Part shown: positions 18,871-27,856 of the stretch, one piece after another
Layout: every line of letters starts with the position of its first letter
How positions within the stretch are numbered: position 1 is the stretch's first letter
DNA from: JAZKHE01 sp040385525
GTDB lineage: Bacteria; Bacteroidota; Bacteroidia; UBA4408
NCBI GenBank assembly: GCA_040385525.1
Contig: JAZKHE010000002.1
Location: 744,001 to 808,000 of the forward strand
Length of the DNA: 64,000 bases
Direction of reading: 5' to 3'
The notes under the pieces: generated by a model
What the model was told of the DNA's origin: nothing
Databases searched by the model: none
What the model saw: only the letters and a program-made list of their open reading frames with translations
Position numbers and translations under genes: made by a program

Positions 18871-20079
18871 ATGAGAGCAGAACCAAGAACCATACTCCGC
18901 TTTTTGCTGCAATACTTTAATGCCATTGTGCAGTTGTTTGAAACACAACGAGCAGAAGGCATTATTAAAAGCGAAAAGTTAGATGCTATTTGTAAAGAAG
19001 CAGATAGCGACATAAAATCGCAGTTGATAGAATATAAAATTTTAAAACTAACTAACGGTGACTATGAGTTACGTAAAAGTTACGAAGATTTTTTATCGTT
19101 TATTTTAACTGACTTTAAACTCGATTTACCAGAAAGTATTCAAAAATACTATTACTCAATAAACGAGTTATTTGCTGTAACCAAAACTACACCTGAAAAA
19201 GAAACCGTTATTTTATCAAATCGTTTAGAAGGTTTGTACGATCAAATAAAAGAATTTGTTGAGTTGGTAGAATCGAATACGGTACGTTTATTATCGGAAA
19301 CACGCGCTTTAAAAGCCAATGTAGAAAAAATTGATTACACCGAAAAAGTTCAGAAAGCTTCCTTTTGGATTGATTACTACATTGTGCCATTAAATAAAAT
19401 TTTAGATGTAAATCATCCAATGAGTATTGCCAATAAGCTTTACGAAATTGGAAACTTTACTAACGAGCGTCGTTTAAATTTTCATGAAGAAAAAATTCGT
19501 TTGCAGTTCGAAAAACTATATTCGTTTTTGTTGCAGACAAATGATGATTTATTGCGTCAATCAAAAATATTAACCAACGAGTTGTTGCCATTAATTGAGC
19601 GTATAAAAACTGAGTCGTTAATTTTAACTGGTTTTATTGAGTTTTTGCGTAATCCAGATGCAGTAATGACTCCGCCAATGTTGCTCAACAAACGTTTTAA
19701 TCCATTCTCTAAAAATATTTTATTAAATACAATCGAGTATTTTGAGCAATTCTTAAATCAAGAAAAATTCTATTTAGATGAGAACGATGTTGAGCAAGAT
19801 AAATGGATTTTTAACCGCGAACGTTTTAGAGCAAAATTAATTGATAGGTTGCCTGTACCAAATTTTTTTGAGTGGTGTACCGAAACACTTACCGAAGAAT
19901 TTAAAGAAATTGAAACTGAAAAATTCTTTGCAATGGCGAGTTTACTTTTTGAAGACGAAGTAGAAATTGTAGCGCCAGATAAAGACGATGTAAAACTTAA
20001 AATAAGAACAGATAAATTAAAATTAGAAGTTCCTAAACTTAAAATTATTAGAAAAGATGGAGTATCCAAAGTATCATAA
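18871..20079 (+). CDS. MukF/MksF-like kleisin subunit
   Basis: This 402-residue, almost wholly helical protein starts with a winged-helix-like segment (RTILRFLLQYFNAIVQLFE... to DGDYELRKSY-like block, about 1-75). Long helices follow to ~330, then a C-terminal charged segment (IVAPDKDDVKLKIRTDKLKL) that could be a second small domain. The size (MksF about 450), the position between an SMC-type ATPase and a MukE-like gene, and the 23-base overlap with the latter support a kleisin role. Kleisins bridge the ATPase heads and recruit the MukE dimer. The assignment is by architecture and context rather than a diagnostic motif. Confidence 0.66.
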   Translation: MRAEPRTILRFLLQYFNAIVQLFETQRAEGIIKSEKLDAICKEADSDIKSQLIEYKILKLTNGDYELRKSYEDFLSFILTDFKLDLPESIQKYYYSINELFAVTKTTPEKETVILSNRLEGLYDQIKEFVELVESNTVRLLSETRALKANVEKIDYTEKVQKASFWIDYYIVPLNKILDVNHPMSIANKLYEIGNFTNERRLNFHEEKIRLQFEKLYSFLLQTNDDLLRQSKILTNELLPLIERIKTESLILTGFIEFLRNPDAVMTPPMLLNKRFNPFSKNILLNTIEYFEQFLNQEKFYLDENDVEQDKWIFNRERFRAKLIDRLPVPNFFEWCTETLTEEFKEIETEKFFAMASLLFEDEVEIVAPDKDDVKLKIRTDKLKLEVPKLKIIRKDGVSKVS

Positions 20080-20581
20080 AGACATAGTAAAAGATTTACT
20101 TGACGGAAAATTTATTTTAAGTACAGAAATAAAACACTTTGCATCACTCAAAGAAAATGAAGTTTTTTACGAGAAATTTTTTGCAGAATCGTTTGAGTTT
20201 ATTTTAAACTTACGCCAAGATTTTGCGTATTTAATAAGTGCAGAAAGTAACGAAACCTTATCACGCGATGTGAGTGTGTTTTTTGCATTGCTTTGTCACG
20301 AGTTGGATAAAGATGGAAGAAACTTTTTAGACCAAATACAATATTCAGAATTTGAGTACGACGAAATCGATCGCTATTTTGAGAACTCATCTTATGCCGA
20401 TTTAATTCAAAGTAATAATCAGTTAAAGTCGAAAGAATCGCGCCGTTTGTTTTTTAACAGCATGAATCGTAAAAATATAATTGAAAAAACAGGCGAAAAT
20501 CGTTTTACGTTTACTGCTGCTTACAAAGTATTTATAGATTTTGCAACCGAGTTTGCAAAAAATAAAATGAATATGGCTTAG
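20057..20581 (+). CDS. MukE/MksE-like condensin accessory subunit
   Basis: The 174-residue protein begins HKDIVKDLLDGKFI followed by FYEKFFAESFEFILNLRQDFAYLIS, a pattern typical of the N-terminal winged-helix domain of MukE/MksE (short 'DLLxGxFI' then hydrophobic helix and '(Y/F)xYLI' strand). A second helical part (FFALLCHELDKDG) and a C-terminal winged-helix-like end (MNRKNIIEKTGENRFTFTAAY) follow. Its ATG lies inside the last 23 bases of the kleisin gene in another frame, so translation is coupled. No further gene of the complex follows. Confidence 0.66.
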   Translation: MEYPKYHKDIVKDLLDGKFILSTEIKHFASLKENEVFYEKFFAESFEFILNLRQDFAYLISAESNETLSRDVSVFFALLCHELDKDGRNFLDQIQYSEFEYDEIDRYFENSSYADLIQSNNQLKSKESRRLFFNSMNRKNIIEKTGENRFTFTAAYKVFIDFATEFAKNKMNMA

Positions 20582-20620
20582 TTAGGGATTAGTGACTAGT
20601 GCTTAGGGATTAGTTAATAG
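20582..20620. repeat. short direct repeat
   Basis: TTAGGGATTAGT occurs at 20582 and again at 20603, a 21-base period with GACTAGTGC between the copies. It directly follows the condensin operon stop. It may be a simple slipped duplication; no function is evident. Confidence 0.5.
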
Positions 20621-20708
20621 GTTTAGTTTTTTTTTAAGTTTTTCTGAATTCTTATTGTTTAGTTAGAAGAGTATTGTCGTTGTTTTATTATTTTTAATCC
20701 TATATAAT

Positions 20709-21116
20709 ATGAATAAAATATTATTTTTCCTTTTTGTGTCAACTCTAATATGTAAAATATCTAGTGCTCAAAGTGTAAAAAATAAAAAATTAAATTGCAA
20801 AGATTTTAGGACAGGGAAATTTGAAATAAACATAGATACCATTAAAGTTGAAATAGAAAGAAGTAAGAAATTTCAATATGAAAAAGTTTCTTCAATTGGA
20901 TCTGCTAAATATAAAATAACTTGGCCATCAAATTGCGAATATGTTTTAGAATTGGTTGAAACTAACATTAGTATTTTTAAAGACATTCCTATCGGAACTA
21001 AATATTATGTAAAAATTATTAAAACTGATGGAAATAGTTGTTTTTATCAGAGTACTGCTTCGTATAGTCCCAATTCTGTTGTTGAAGGAACAATTAATAA
21101 AGTAAAAAGTAATTAG
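20709..21116 (+). CDS. small secreted hypothetical protein
   Basis: This 135-residue protein has a clear signal peptide (MNKILFFLFVSTLICKISSAQ). The mature part has three cysteines (in KLNCKDF, PSNCEYV and SCFYQST), a likely compact beta-rich fold, and a pattern of alternating hydrophobic strands (IDTIKVEIE, YKITWP, YVKIIK). I do not recognise the family. It stands between the condensin operon and the PD40 pair with AT-rich gaps on both sides, so it is probably its own transcription unit. Secretion to the periplasm is the only supported statement. Confidence 0.65.
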   Translation: MNKILFFLFVSTLICKISSAQSVKNKKLNCKDFRTGKFEINIDTIKVEIERSKKFQYEKVSSIGSAKYKITWPSNCEYVLELVETNISIFKDIPIGTKYYVKIIKTDGNSCFYQSTASYSPNSVVEGTINKVKSN

Positions 21117-21159
21117 TTTTTGAAAATCTATACTCAACTTGAAACTTCTTAATTGAAAC

Positions 21160-21293
21160 TTTCCAGTCTTAAAACTGTAAACCAAAAACCTCAAACCAAA
21201 AACCATCAAACAAAAACCTTAAAACTTTCAAACCTTAAAACCTTTAACGAACAACTTTAAACCTTAAACTTTGAACTGTAAACCAAAAGAATG
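21160..21293. repeat. degenerate AAACC-rich low-complexity tract
   Basis: The stretch contains many imperfect copies of AAACCTTAAA, AAACCAAAAA and CTGTAAACC on one strand. The spacing is irregular and there is no separate spacer structure. Shorter related wording occurs at 34245-34285 (AAACTGTAAAC). It carries no ORF. Confidence 0.5.
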
Positions 21294-21377
21294 TAGATAA
21301 CTTCTTAATTTCTTAATTGCAAAAGGTGTTTTTTCTATGGCTTTTTTTAATAAATTGCCTATGTTTTAAAATGCACC

Positions 21378-23678
21378 ATGAAAATTTTTGCTATTGCCTT
21401 TTCTCTTCTGTTTATTTCACTTTTTGGGTTTTCTCAAACTAACGATGCTTCCAAAAAAATAGCTGATGCTGATTATTATTTTAATCTTGATAATTTTCAT
21501 TTAGCGCTACCCATTTATTTGCAATTTGCCGATAGTTTAAAAAACGACGCTTCGTTTAATTATAAATTGGGTGTTTGTTATTTTAATTCCATTTCCGAAA
21601 AAGATAAAGCTTTACCATTTTTCGAAAAATCGTTGAGTTTAATGGCTGAAGATAATATTGGCAAACCCGACCAACCTAACATTGATTTTTATTTGTATTT
21701 GGGTCAAGCCAATCATTTGGCAAATAATTTTGAAACAGCAATTTCATATTTAGAAAAATATAAAAAAGTATTACCTGCTACAAACACAGAGGAGCAGCTA
21801 AAAAAAGTAAACCACAAAATTGAAATGTGCAAAAGTGGTGCAGAGCTAATTAAAAAACCACAAAATATTGTTGTTATAAATTTAGGTGCTGGTGTAAATT
21901 CTCCTTATCCCGATTTTGCTCCGGTAATTACTGCCGACGAAAGCACTTTGTTTTTTACATCTCGTAGAGAAGGAACTACTGGCGGACAGCGAACTACTGA
22001 TGGTCAGTATTACGAAGATATTTATGTAGCCAATAAAATTGGAGAATCGTGGACTAACTCATCGCCTGTTGGTGATGAAATTAATACAATTTACAACGAT
22101 GGTTCGGTAGGTGTTTCGCCCGACGGACAAAAACTTTTAGTGTATCGCGATAACAGCGAAGGAGGTAATGTATACGAATCGGAACTGCAAAAAGGAAAAT
22201 GGGGCAAACCAAAAAAGTTAGGTTCAGATATTAATACAAAAGCTTGGGAGCCAAGCGCAGCGTATAGTCCAGATGGTAATACCATTTATTTTGTTTCCGA
22301 CAGAAAAGGTGGTTTTGGAGGAAGAGATATTTACAAATGCATAAAAGCAAAAGATGGTAATTGGAGCAAAGCCATAAATCTTGGTGCAACCATTAATACC
22401 GAATACGATGAAGATGCTCCTTTTGTTGGTATTGATGGAAAAACACTTTTCTTTTCGTCAACAGGACATAACAGTGTAGGTGGTTTCGATATTTTTGTAA
22501 GTCGTTTAGATTTGCACACGCGAATGTTTCAAAAACCTGAGAATTTGGGTTTCCCTGTAAACACAACCGATAACGATGTGTTTTATGTTTCTTCGCCCGA
22601 CGAAAAACGCGCTTATATTTCTTCTGTTCGCCCAGGCGGTTATGGCGAAAAAGATATTTACATGTTAATTTTTCCTGAAAAAGAAACTCCTGCACTTACC
22701 GTTTATACAGGCAGTATTGTAATGGAAGATGGTAGCGCATTGCCTCCGGGCGTTAGTATTGTTGTTGTGAATATGACAGCCGATGAATTGCCTCAAATTT
22801 ATCGCCCGAATGCAGTTACGGGTAATTATATATTTTCGTTAGATGCTGGTAAACAATACGAAATCAGCTATCAAAAAGAAGGAACAGAACTTAAAAAACT
22901 ATCTTTTTCTGTAGAAATAACTACTGAATTTACGGAGCGACAATTGCCACAAGTTGTTATTCCGGTTAACAAGCCAATTGTAAAAACAGAAGAACCTAAA
23001 AAAGAAATAAAACAACCCGAAGAAATAAAAGCAGAAGTTAAAAAAGTTGAGCCCGAAATAAAACCAAAACCTATTTACAACGATACTATTGATTTACGTA
23101 GAGATTTAATTACAAAAGATGTTGTGTACACCACCAAAATGCCTTTATATGCAATTCAGTTGGGTGCATTTAAGCGCAGTGTGCCAACAGCTACCAGTTT
23201 TCCTGGAATAAAAAATGTACATAGTTTTATTGATACAAACAACTTGGTGCGTTACGTTGTTGGTAATTGCGCAACCAAATCGCATGCAGAAGCTATTCGT
23301 AGAGTTATTGCTGAAAAAGGTTACAACGATGCGTTTATTGTAGATATAAATCAAGCAGCAAAATACAAAGAAGAAATTGTGTATTTAAATAATCCAAAAC
23401 GAAGTGGTAATGTAATTTATAAAGTTCAAGTAGGCGTTTTTTCTGGTAAAATTCCTGATGAAATTGCTGAACGTTATACAAAAATAGAAGGTATCACCGA
23501 AAAGGTTGATGGGCAATTAACCTATTTATTGGTTGGTAATTTTAAAGATTATACATCGGCTGATGAGTTTAAAAAATCGAATATTTTAAATGTAATTAGT
23601 GATGCATTTGTTGTTGCGTTTTTAGATGGAAAAAAAATAAGTATAAAAGAAGCTAATGAAATTAAGAGTGAAAAATAG
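21378..23678 (+). CDS. periplasmic TPR-PD40 protein with two C-terminal SPOR-like domains
   Basis: The 766-residue protein has a signal peptide (1-19), TPR-like helices (about 25-150) and a WD40-like PD40 beta-propeller (about 160-430, with repeats such as FAPVITADESTLFFTSR and YSPDGNTIYFVSDRKGG). A carboxypeptidase-regulatory-like domain (about 435-520) and a K/E/P-rich linker (525-565) follow. Two SPOR-like segments end it: YAIQLGAF...RYVVGN (about 590-660) and YKVQVGVF...YLLVGNF (about 678-750). TPR-PD40 proteins such as PorE link T9SS machinery to peptidoglycan through an OmpA-like domain; here SPOR domains, known to bind denuded glycan strands, could replace that anchor. It overlaps the next, related gene by 23 bases. 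Confidence 0.82.
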   Translation: MKIFAIAFSLLFISLFGFSQTNDASKKIADADYYFNLDNFHLALPIYLQFADSLKNDASFNYKLGVCYFNSISEKDKALPFFEKSLSLMAEDNIGKPDQPNIDFYLYLGQANHLANNFETAISYLEKYKKVLPATNTEEQLKKVNHKIEMCKSGAELIKKPQNIVVINLGAGVNSPYPDFAPVITADESTLFFTSRREGTTGGQRTTDGQYYEDIYVANKIGESWTNSSPVGDEINTIYNDGSVGVSPDGQKLLVYRDNSEGGNVYESELQKGKWGKPKKLGSDINTKAWEPSAAYSPDGNTIYFVSDRKGGFGGRDIYKCIKAKDGNWSKAINLGATINTEYDEDAPFVGIDGKTLFFSSTGHNSVGGFDIFVSRLDLHTRMFQKPENLGFPVNTTDNDVFYVSSPDEKRAYISSVRPGGYGEKDIYMLIFPEKETPALTVYTGSIVMEDGSALPPGVSIVVVNMTADELPQIYRPNAVTGNYIFSLDAGKQYEISYQKEGTELKKLSFSVEITTEFTERQLPQVVIPVNKPIVKTEEPKKEIKQPEEIKAEVKKVEPEIKPKPIYNDTIDLRRDLITKDVVYTTKMPLYAIQLGAFKRSVPTATSFPGIKNVHSFIDTNNLVRYVVGNCATKSHAEAIRRVIAEKGYNDAFIVDINQAAKYKEEIVYLNNPKRSGNVIYKVQVGVFSGKIPDEIAERYTKIEGITEKVDGQLTYLLVGNFKDYTSADEFKKSNILNVISDAFVVAFLDGKKISIKEANEIKSEK

Positions 23679-25197
23679 TTTACTCCTGTTATTAATTTGC
23701 TTTTGTTTTACTGTAAACGCACAAAACATACAAGAAGCAGATAAACTTTTTGCTGGCAAAATGTTTAATGCAGCGCGTTTAGCCTATCAAAAATTGTACG
23801 ATAACGATAAAAATAATACGGATGTAAATTATAAGATTGCACTTTGTTATTTTAACATGCCCGGCTACAAAATACAAGCCAAGCCTTATTTAGAGTTTGT
23901 TGTAAAGCAAAGTACCTTTGATAAACAAGCTTTATTTTATTTAGCTAAAATTTATCAAATAGAACAAAATTTTGATTTGGCAATTACCACTTATAATAAA
24001 TTTATTGCGCAAGCATCAGGTAAAACAGGCGATAGAGCTTATCGCGAAATAGAAACCTGTAGAAATGCAATTATTGCTGTTCGTCAGCCTGTTGATGTTG
24101 TAATTGAAAATTTAGGAAAAGATATCAATTCCGAAAACGATGATTTTTATCCGTATGTAACTGGTTTTGAATCGATGCTTGTTTTTTCAACCAACAGAAA
24201 AGGAACTACCGCAAATATTGTTACTCCCGATTTACAACCTAACACCGATGTGTTTTTGTGTGAAGTAAAATCGGGTAAATGGCAAAAGGCAAAAAATGCT
24301 GGAGAGCAAGTAAATACAATGTTTAACGAAAACTGTAGTTTTCTTTCTTACAATGGAGAATTATTAATTAACCGCGTTGAAAAAAGTTTTGACGATGGTG
24401 ATTTGTGTTATGCACAAATAAAAAATAAAAAAACAAAAAATCAATTGTTTGGCGTACCAATAAATTCAGCTAGTATCGAGAAGTCAGCTTATTTAAAAAG
24501 TGATTCTACCGTTATGATTTTTTCGAGCAATCGTTTGGGTGGTTATGGCGGTTTAGATTTATGGATGAGCAAACGTTTACCAAAAGGAGAGTGGGGCGTA
24601 CCAACAAATTTAGGTCCAACCATTAACAGTCGTTTTAACGAAGATTTCCCTTATTCGCCTGATGATTTAAAAATATTTTTTTATTCTTCAGATGGTTTTA
24701 ATTCAATGGGTGGTTTTGATATTTACAAATCAACTTACGATGAAGTAAACAATAAATGGGAAGCACCAAAAAATATTGGTTATCCTATCAACACGCCCGA
24801 TGATAATTATACTATAAGTTTTGCTGCTAACAAAAAAACAGCTTATACATCTTACGCAAAGGCAGGCGGACAAGGTGGTTTAGATATTTATAAAATTTCT
24901 TACAATCAAGTTGAAAACAACAAAACGCTTATTAGAGGAAGAGTGGTAATGCCAGCAGGAACTAAAAAAGATATTACAGAAACGATTGTAGATGTGTTTA
25001 CAAAAAAAGATCAGGAGCTTTTTGGTACTTACAAAGTGCAGTTTAATGGTAACTTTTTTGTGATTGTTCCACCAGGAGAATACATCTTAAATGTTGATTT
25101 AGATGGCTTTTTACCTTATTCAGAAGAAATAGAAATTTTAGATAAAGTAGATTTTAAGGAAAACATCGATAAAACAATCAATCTTCAAAAAAAATAA
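23656..25197 (+). CDS. periplasmic TPR-PD40 protein
   Basis: This 513-residue relative of the upstream protein has a signal peptide (1-22), TPR-like helices (about 24-130) and a PD40 propeller (about 145-410, with NDDFYPYVTGFESMLVFS and NEDFPYSPDDLKIFFYSS). It ends in a carboxypeptidase-regulatory-like beta domain (about 420-510). It has no OmpA or SPOR domain, so unlike its neighbour it has no evident peptidoglycan anchor. Its ATG lies 23 bases inside the upstream gene, which shows coupled translation and suggests the two proteins form a complex. A role in T9SS or outer-membrane assembly is inference from the family. Confidence 0.8.
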   Translation: MKLRVKNSLLLLLICFCFTVNAQNIQEADKLFAGKMFNAARLAYQKLYDNDKNNTDVNYKIALCYFNMPGYKIQAKPYLEFVVKQSTFDKQALFYLAKIYQIEQNFDLAITTYNKFIAQASGKTGDRAYREIETCRNAIIAVRQPVDVVIENLGKDINSENDDFYPYVTGFESMLVFSTNRKGTTANIVTPDLQPNTDVFLCEVKSGKWQKAKNAGEQVNTMFNENCSFLSYNGELLINRVEKSFDDGDLCYAQIKNKKTKNQLFGVPINSASIEKSAYLKSDSTVMIFSSNRLGGYGGLDLWMSKRLPKGEWGVPTNLGPTINSRFNEDFPYSPDDLKIFFYSSDGFNSMGGFDIYKSTYDEVNNKWEAPKNIGYPINTPDDNYTISFAANKKTAYTSYAKAGGQGGLDIYKISYNQVENNKTLIRGRVVMPAGTKKDITETIVDVFTKKDQELFGTYKVQFNGNFFVIVPPGEYILNVDLDGFLPYSEEIEILDKVDFKENIDKTINLQKK

Positions 25198-25545
25198 CAT
25201 TTCAATATCCATATTTTTACCACAACTATTTTGTAGTCTTGATTTTTTGCCGCCATCACACATACTGGCTCAAACATGTCCCACATGTTTGCCCTGTGTC
25301 AAGACAAAAAATGAACGTAAAGAGCCATTGCACCTTGTTACTTGCTTTGTGCTTTTTTTAAGCGAAAAAAATTCTGCTATACTTTTGTAAATACTCAGAC
25401 TTTTTCATCAAGGAAAAAGAAAAGATGCTCAAACTAAGTTAGTTCCCAATTTAGTAAGACTTATGCTATTAAATAATAAATCAATATTTTTTCTTCAACG
25501 TATACTGATACTCAATAAATAGTATCTTTGTTTTAATAACTCATT
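25198..25545. other. 348-base intergenic region holding repeat copy A and a -7 promoter element
   Basis: The region contains a palindrome CAAACATGT-CCC-ACATGTTTG (25271-25291) inside repeat copy A, and an A/T-rich tail. Before the exonuclease gene, TATCTTTG (25523-25530) matches the Bacteroidota -7 element TAnnTTTG, though no TTG is found at the expected -33 position. No gene was found. Confidence 0.55.
25236..25331. repeat. dispersed intergenic repeat, copy A
   Basis: GTCTTGA (25236-25242) and TCAAGAC (25299-25305) are inverted arms around a 56-base centre, which itself contains the ACATGT palindrome. They are followed by AATGAACGTAAAGAGCCA. The same arms and the same following motif occur at 26477-26535 (copy B) and 30716-30842 (copy C). 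There is no coding potential, so it is likely a non-autonomous intergenic element. Confidence 0.6.
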
Positions 25546-26352
25546 ATGGAATTAAAACTCAATCGCCCCTTTGCTGTTTTCGATTTAGAAACTACTGGAG
25601 TAAACGTTGCATCAGATAGAATTGTAGAAATATCAATTTTAAAAATTCATCCCGATGGAAAAAAAGAAAATAAAACACATCGTGTAAATCCAGAAATGCC
25701 CATTCCGCTTGCTTCATCAATGGTGCATGGTATTTACGATAAAGATATTGCCGATGCGCCAACTTTTAAAGAATTAGCAAAAGCATTGGCTGCATTTTTG
25801 CAAAATTGTGATTTAGGTGGTTTTAATTCCAACAAATTTGATGTGCCTGTTTTAGCCGAAGAATTTTTGCGTGCAGGAGTTGACTTTGATATTAAAAACA
25901 GACGCTTAGTTGATGTGCAAAATATTTTTCATAAAATGGAACAACGTTCATTAAAAGCTGCTTATAAGTTTTATTGCGGAAAAAATATTATTAACGCACA
26001 TAGTGCCGAAGCTGATACTTTAGCTACTTACGAAGTATTGTTGGCACAATTAGATAAATACGAAAACGCAACTTTTGAAGATTCAAAAGGAGTAAAATCT
26101 ACACCAGTTAAAAACGATATTGCAGCTTTGCATGAGTTTACAACTATGACAAAAAATGCAGATTTAGTTGGGCAAATTGTTTATAACGATCAAGGCATTG
26201 AAGTTTTTAATTTTGGAAAACACAAAGGCAAAGCCGTTGAAGAAGTTTTTAAAATTGAACCTTCTTATTACAACTGGATGCAAAACGGAGATTTTCCGTT
26301 GTATACCAAAAAAGTTATAACCGCTATAAAATTGCGTAGTTTTAATAAATAG
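25546..26352 (+). CDS. DnaQ-like DEDDh 3'-5' exonuclease with C-terminal DUF3820-like domain
   Basis: The 268-residue protein shows exonuclease motif I as FDLETTG (Asp13, Glu15), motif II in GGFNSNKFDVPVL and motif III as HSAEADTLAT, i.e. a DEDDh-type exonuclease (residues 7-175). The last ~70 residues (VFNFGKHKGKAVEEV... SYYNWMQNGDFP) form the small DUF3820 domain often fused to such exonucleases. It probably trims DNA or RNA 3' ends in repair or RNA processing; it is not the full polymerase III epsilon arrangement. It is flanked by two intergenic repeat copies and appears to be a single-gene unit. Confidence 0.9.
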   Translation: MELKLNRPFAVFDLETTGVNVASDRIVEISILKIHPDGKKENKTHRVNPEMPIPLASSMVHGIYDKDIADAPTFKELAKALAAFLQNCDLGGFNSNKFDVPVLAEEFLRAGVDFDIKNRRLVDVQNIFHKMEQRSLKAAYKFYCGKNIINAHSAEADTLATYEVLLAQLDKYENATFEDSKGVKSTPVKNDIAALHEFTTMTKNADLVGQIVYNDQGIEVFNFGKHKGKAVEEVFKIEPSYYNWMQNGDFPLYTKKVITAIKLRSFNK

Positions 26353-26674
26353 TAAAAATGAGTTTTTGTGTATTTACCACAAATCATTATGAGCGAAGTA
26401 CAGACTTAACTTCATGAGACGCGCGCAAGCCTGACAAAACGCGAAAGCGAGTGGCTTTGCGCAAAGCATTCGTTTTGTCTTGACTTTTTTTGGTTCGTTT
26501 TTTGTGTCAAGACAAAAAATGAAAGTAAAGAGCCACTGAAGTTTTTTATTTGCTTTTTTGTTTCTTTTGCATCAAGGCAAAAGAAAAGAAATAAAAAAGA
26601 ATTTTAAAATTATTGAAGCACAAGAAAAAGTACTTTTTTAGAATAGTAAAAAAATATAATACAAAAACTATAAA
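26353..26674. other. 322-base intergenic region holding repeat copy B
   Basis: The region between the exonuclease and glycosyltransferase genes contains repeat copy B, a second TCAAGG-containing A-rich arm (about 26570-26600) and an A/T-rich approach to the glycosyltransferase ATG. I see no ORF worth calling and no exact promoter. Confidence 0.5.
26433..26535. repeat. dispersed intergenic repeat, copy B, with nested palindromes
   Basis: GACAAAACG (26433-26441) pairs with CGTTTTGTC (26471-26479) around the perfect palindrome GCTTTGCGCAAAGC (26454-26467). Overlapping this is the repeat core GTCTTGAC (26477-26484) / GTCAAGAC (26506-26513), followed by AATGAAAGTAAAGAGCCA. The nested arms could fold into a strong hairpin in RNA or DNA. 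Confidence 0.6.
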
Positions 26675-27799
26675 ATGAAAATTGTATTAGTTGGTCCAGC
26701 ACATCCATTACGCGGAGGCATCGCCAATTTTAACGAAGCCTTAGCAAAAGCATTTATTAATGCAGGACACCAATGTGTTATTTATTCGTTTTCGTTGCAA
26801 TATCCTAAATTACTTTTTCCAGGTAAAACACAATTTGATAACGGACCAGCTCCAAAAAACTTAACTATAAAAACAGTTATTAATTCTATAAATCCGTTAA
26901 ACTGGATTAGCGTTGCAGCGCAAATAAAAAACGAAAAACCCGATATAGTAATTGTACGTTTTTGGTTGCCTTTTATGGCAATGAGCTTAGGCACAATTTG
27001 TAGATTATTAAAAAGTAAAACAAAAATAATTGCCATTACCGATAATGTAATTCCACACGAAAAACGCATTGGCGATAATCAATTAATAAGTTATTTTATA
27101 AAATCTTGTCACGGTTTTGTGGTGATGTCAAAGGCTGTGTTAAACGATTTAAGTGAGTTTACAAACAATACACATAAAAAATTTATTCCACATCCTATTT
27201 ACGATATTTTTGGCGACAAAGTAGCTAAAAAAGAAGCTCGTGATTTTTTAAAAATAAATCAAGAAGCAAAAGTGGTTTTGTTTTTTGGTTTTATTCGCAA
27301 GTACAAAGGTTTAGATATTTTGCTCGAAGCTATGGCAAATGCAGAACTAAAAAAACAAAACATAACGCTGTTAATTGCTGGTGAGTTTTACGAAGACGAA
27401 AAACCGTATTTAGATATAATTGAAAAACATACTTTAAAAAATCAAATCATATTGCATTCGCATTACATACCATCAAGCGATGTGAAATATTATTTTTGCG
27501 CTGCCGATATAGTTGCACAAACTTATAAAACAGCAACACAAAGTGGAGTAACACAAATTGCCTATCATTTTGAGCGCCCAATGTTAGTAACCAATGTGGG
27601 AGGTTTAGCCGAAATTGTACCTGATGGAAGATGTGGTTATGTAACCGAAACCAATCCACAGAGCGTTGCAAATGCACTTAACGAATTTTATACCCAAAAC
27701 AAAGAACAACAAATGCAACAAAACGTTGCCACCGATAAAGCCAATTTTAGCTGGAAAGCGATGGTAGATGGAATTTTAGATTTGAGAAAAGAGATTTGA
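26675..27799 (+). CDS. GT4-type glycosyltransferase
   Basis: The 374-residue protein has the GT-B layout of family GT4. The N-terminal Rossmann domain begins MKIVLVGPAHPLRGGIANFN with the glycine-rich acceptor-side loop. The C-terminal half contains FFGFIRKYKGLDILLEAM and a nucleotide-sugar-binding end (SGVTQIAYHFERPMLVTNVGGLAEIV). It likely transfers a sugar from an activated donor in polysaccharide, glycolipid or glycoprotein synthesis at the inner face of the membrane. Donor and acceptor cannot be read from sequence. It is not in a visible glycan cluster; its neighbours are an exonuclease and a PIN module. Confidence 0.88.
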   Translation: MKIVLVGPAHPLRGGIANFNEALAKAFINAGHQCVIYSFSLQYPKLLFPGKTQFDNGPAPKNLTIKTVINSINPLNWISVAAQIKNEKPDIVIVRFWLPFMAMSLGTICRLLKSKTKIIAITDNVIPHEKRIGDNQLISYFIKSCHGFVVMSKAVLNDLSEFTNNTHKKFIPHPIYDIFGDKVAKKEARDFLKINQEAKVVLFFGFIRKYKGLDILLEAMANAELKKQNITLLIAGEFYEDEKPYLDIIEKHTLKNQIILHSHYIPSSDVKYYFCAADIVAQTYKTATQSGVTQIAYHFERPMLVTNVGGLAEIVPDGRCGYVTETNPQSVANALNEFYTQNKEQQMQQNVATDKANFSWKAMVDGILDLRKEI

Positions 27800-27856
27800 T
27801 TTTTGTTTTTTTTAAGCGTAGCTAACGCTTAAGAGTTGAAGTTCCAATATTAAGAG

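Noticed and set aside
16212..21116. Complete Wadjet (JetABCD) defence system
   Set aside because: ATPase, kleisin and MukE-like subunits are present, but no JetD/MksG topoisomerase-like nuclease is encoded up- or downstream; the small secreted protein at 20709 has a signal peptide and is unrelated.
21160..21293. AAACCTTAAA-type repeats considered as CRISPR or a telomere-like array
   Set aside because: Periods are irregular and units degenerate, with no spacers and no Cas genes nearby; treated as low-complexity intergenic DNA.
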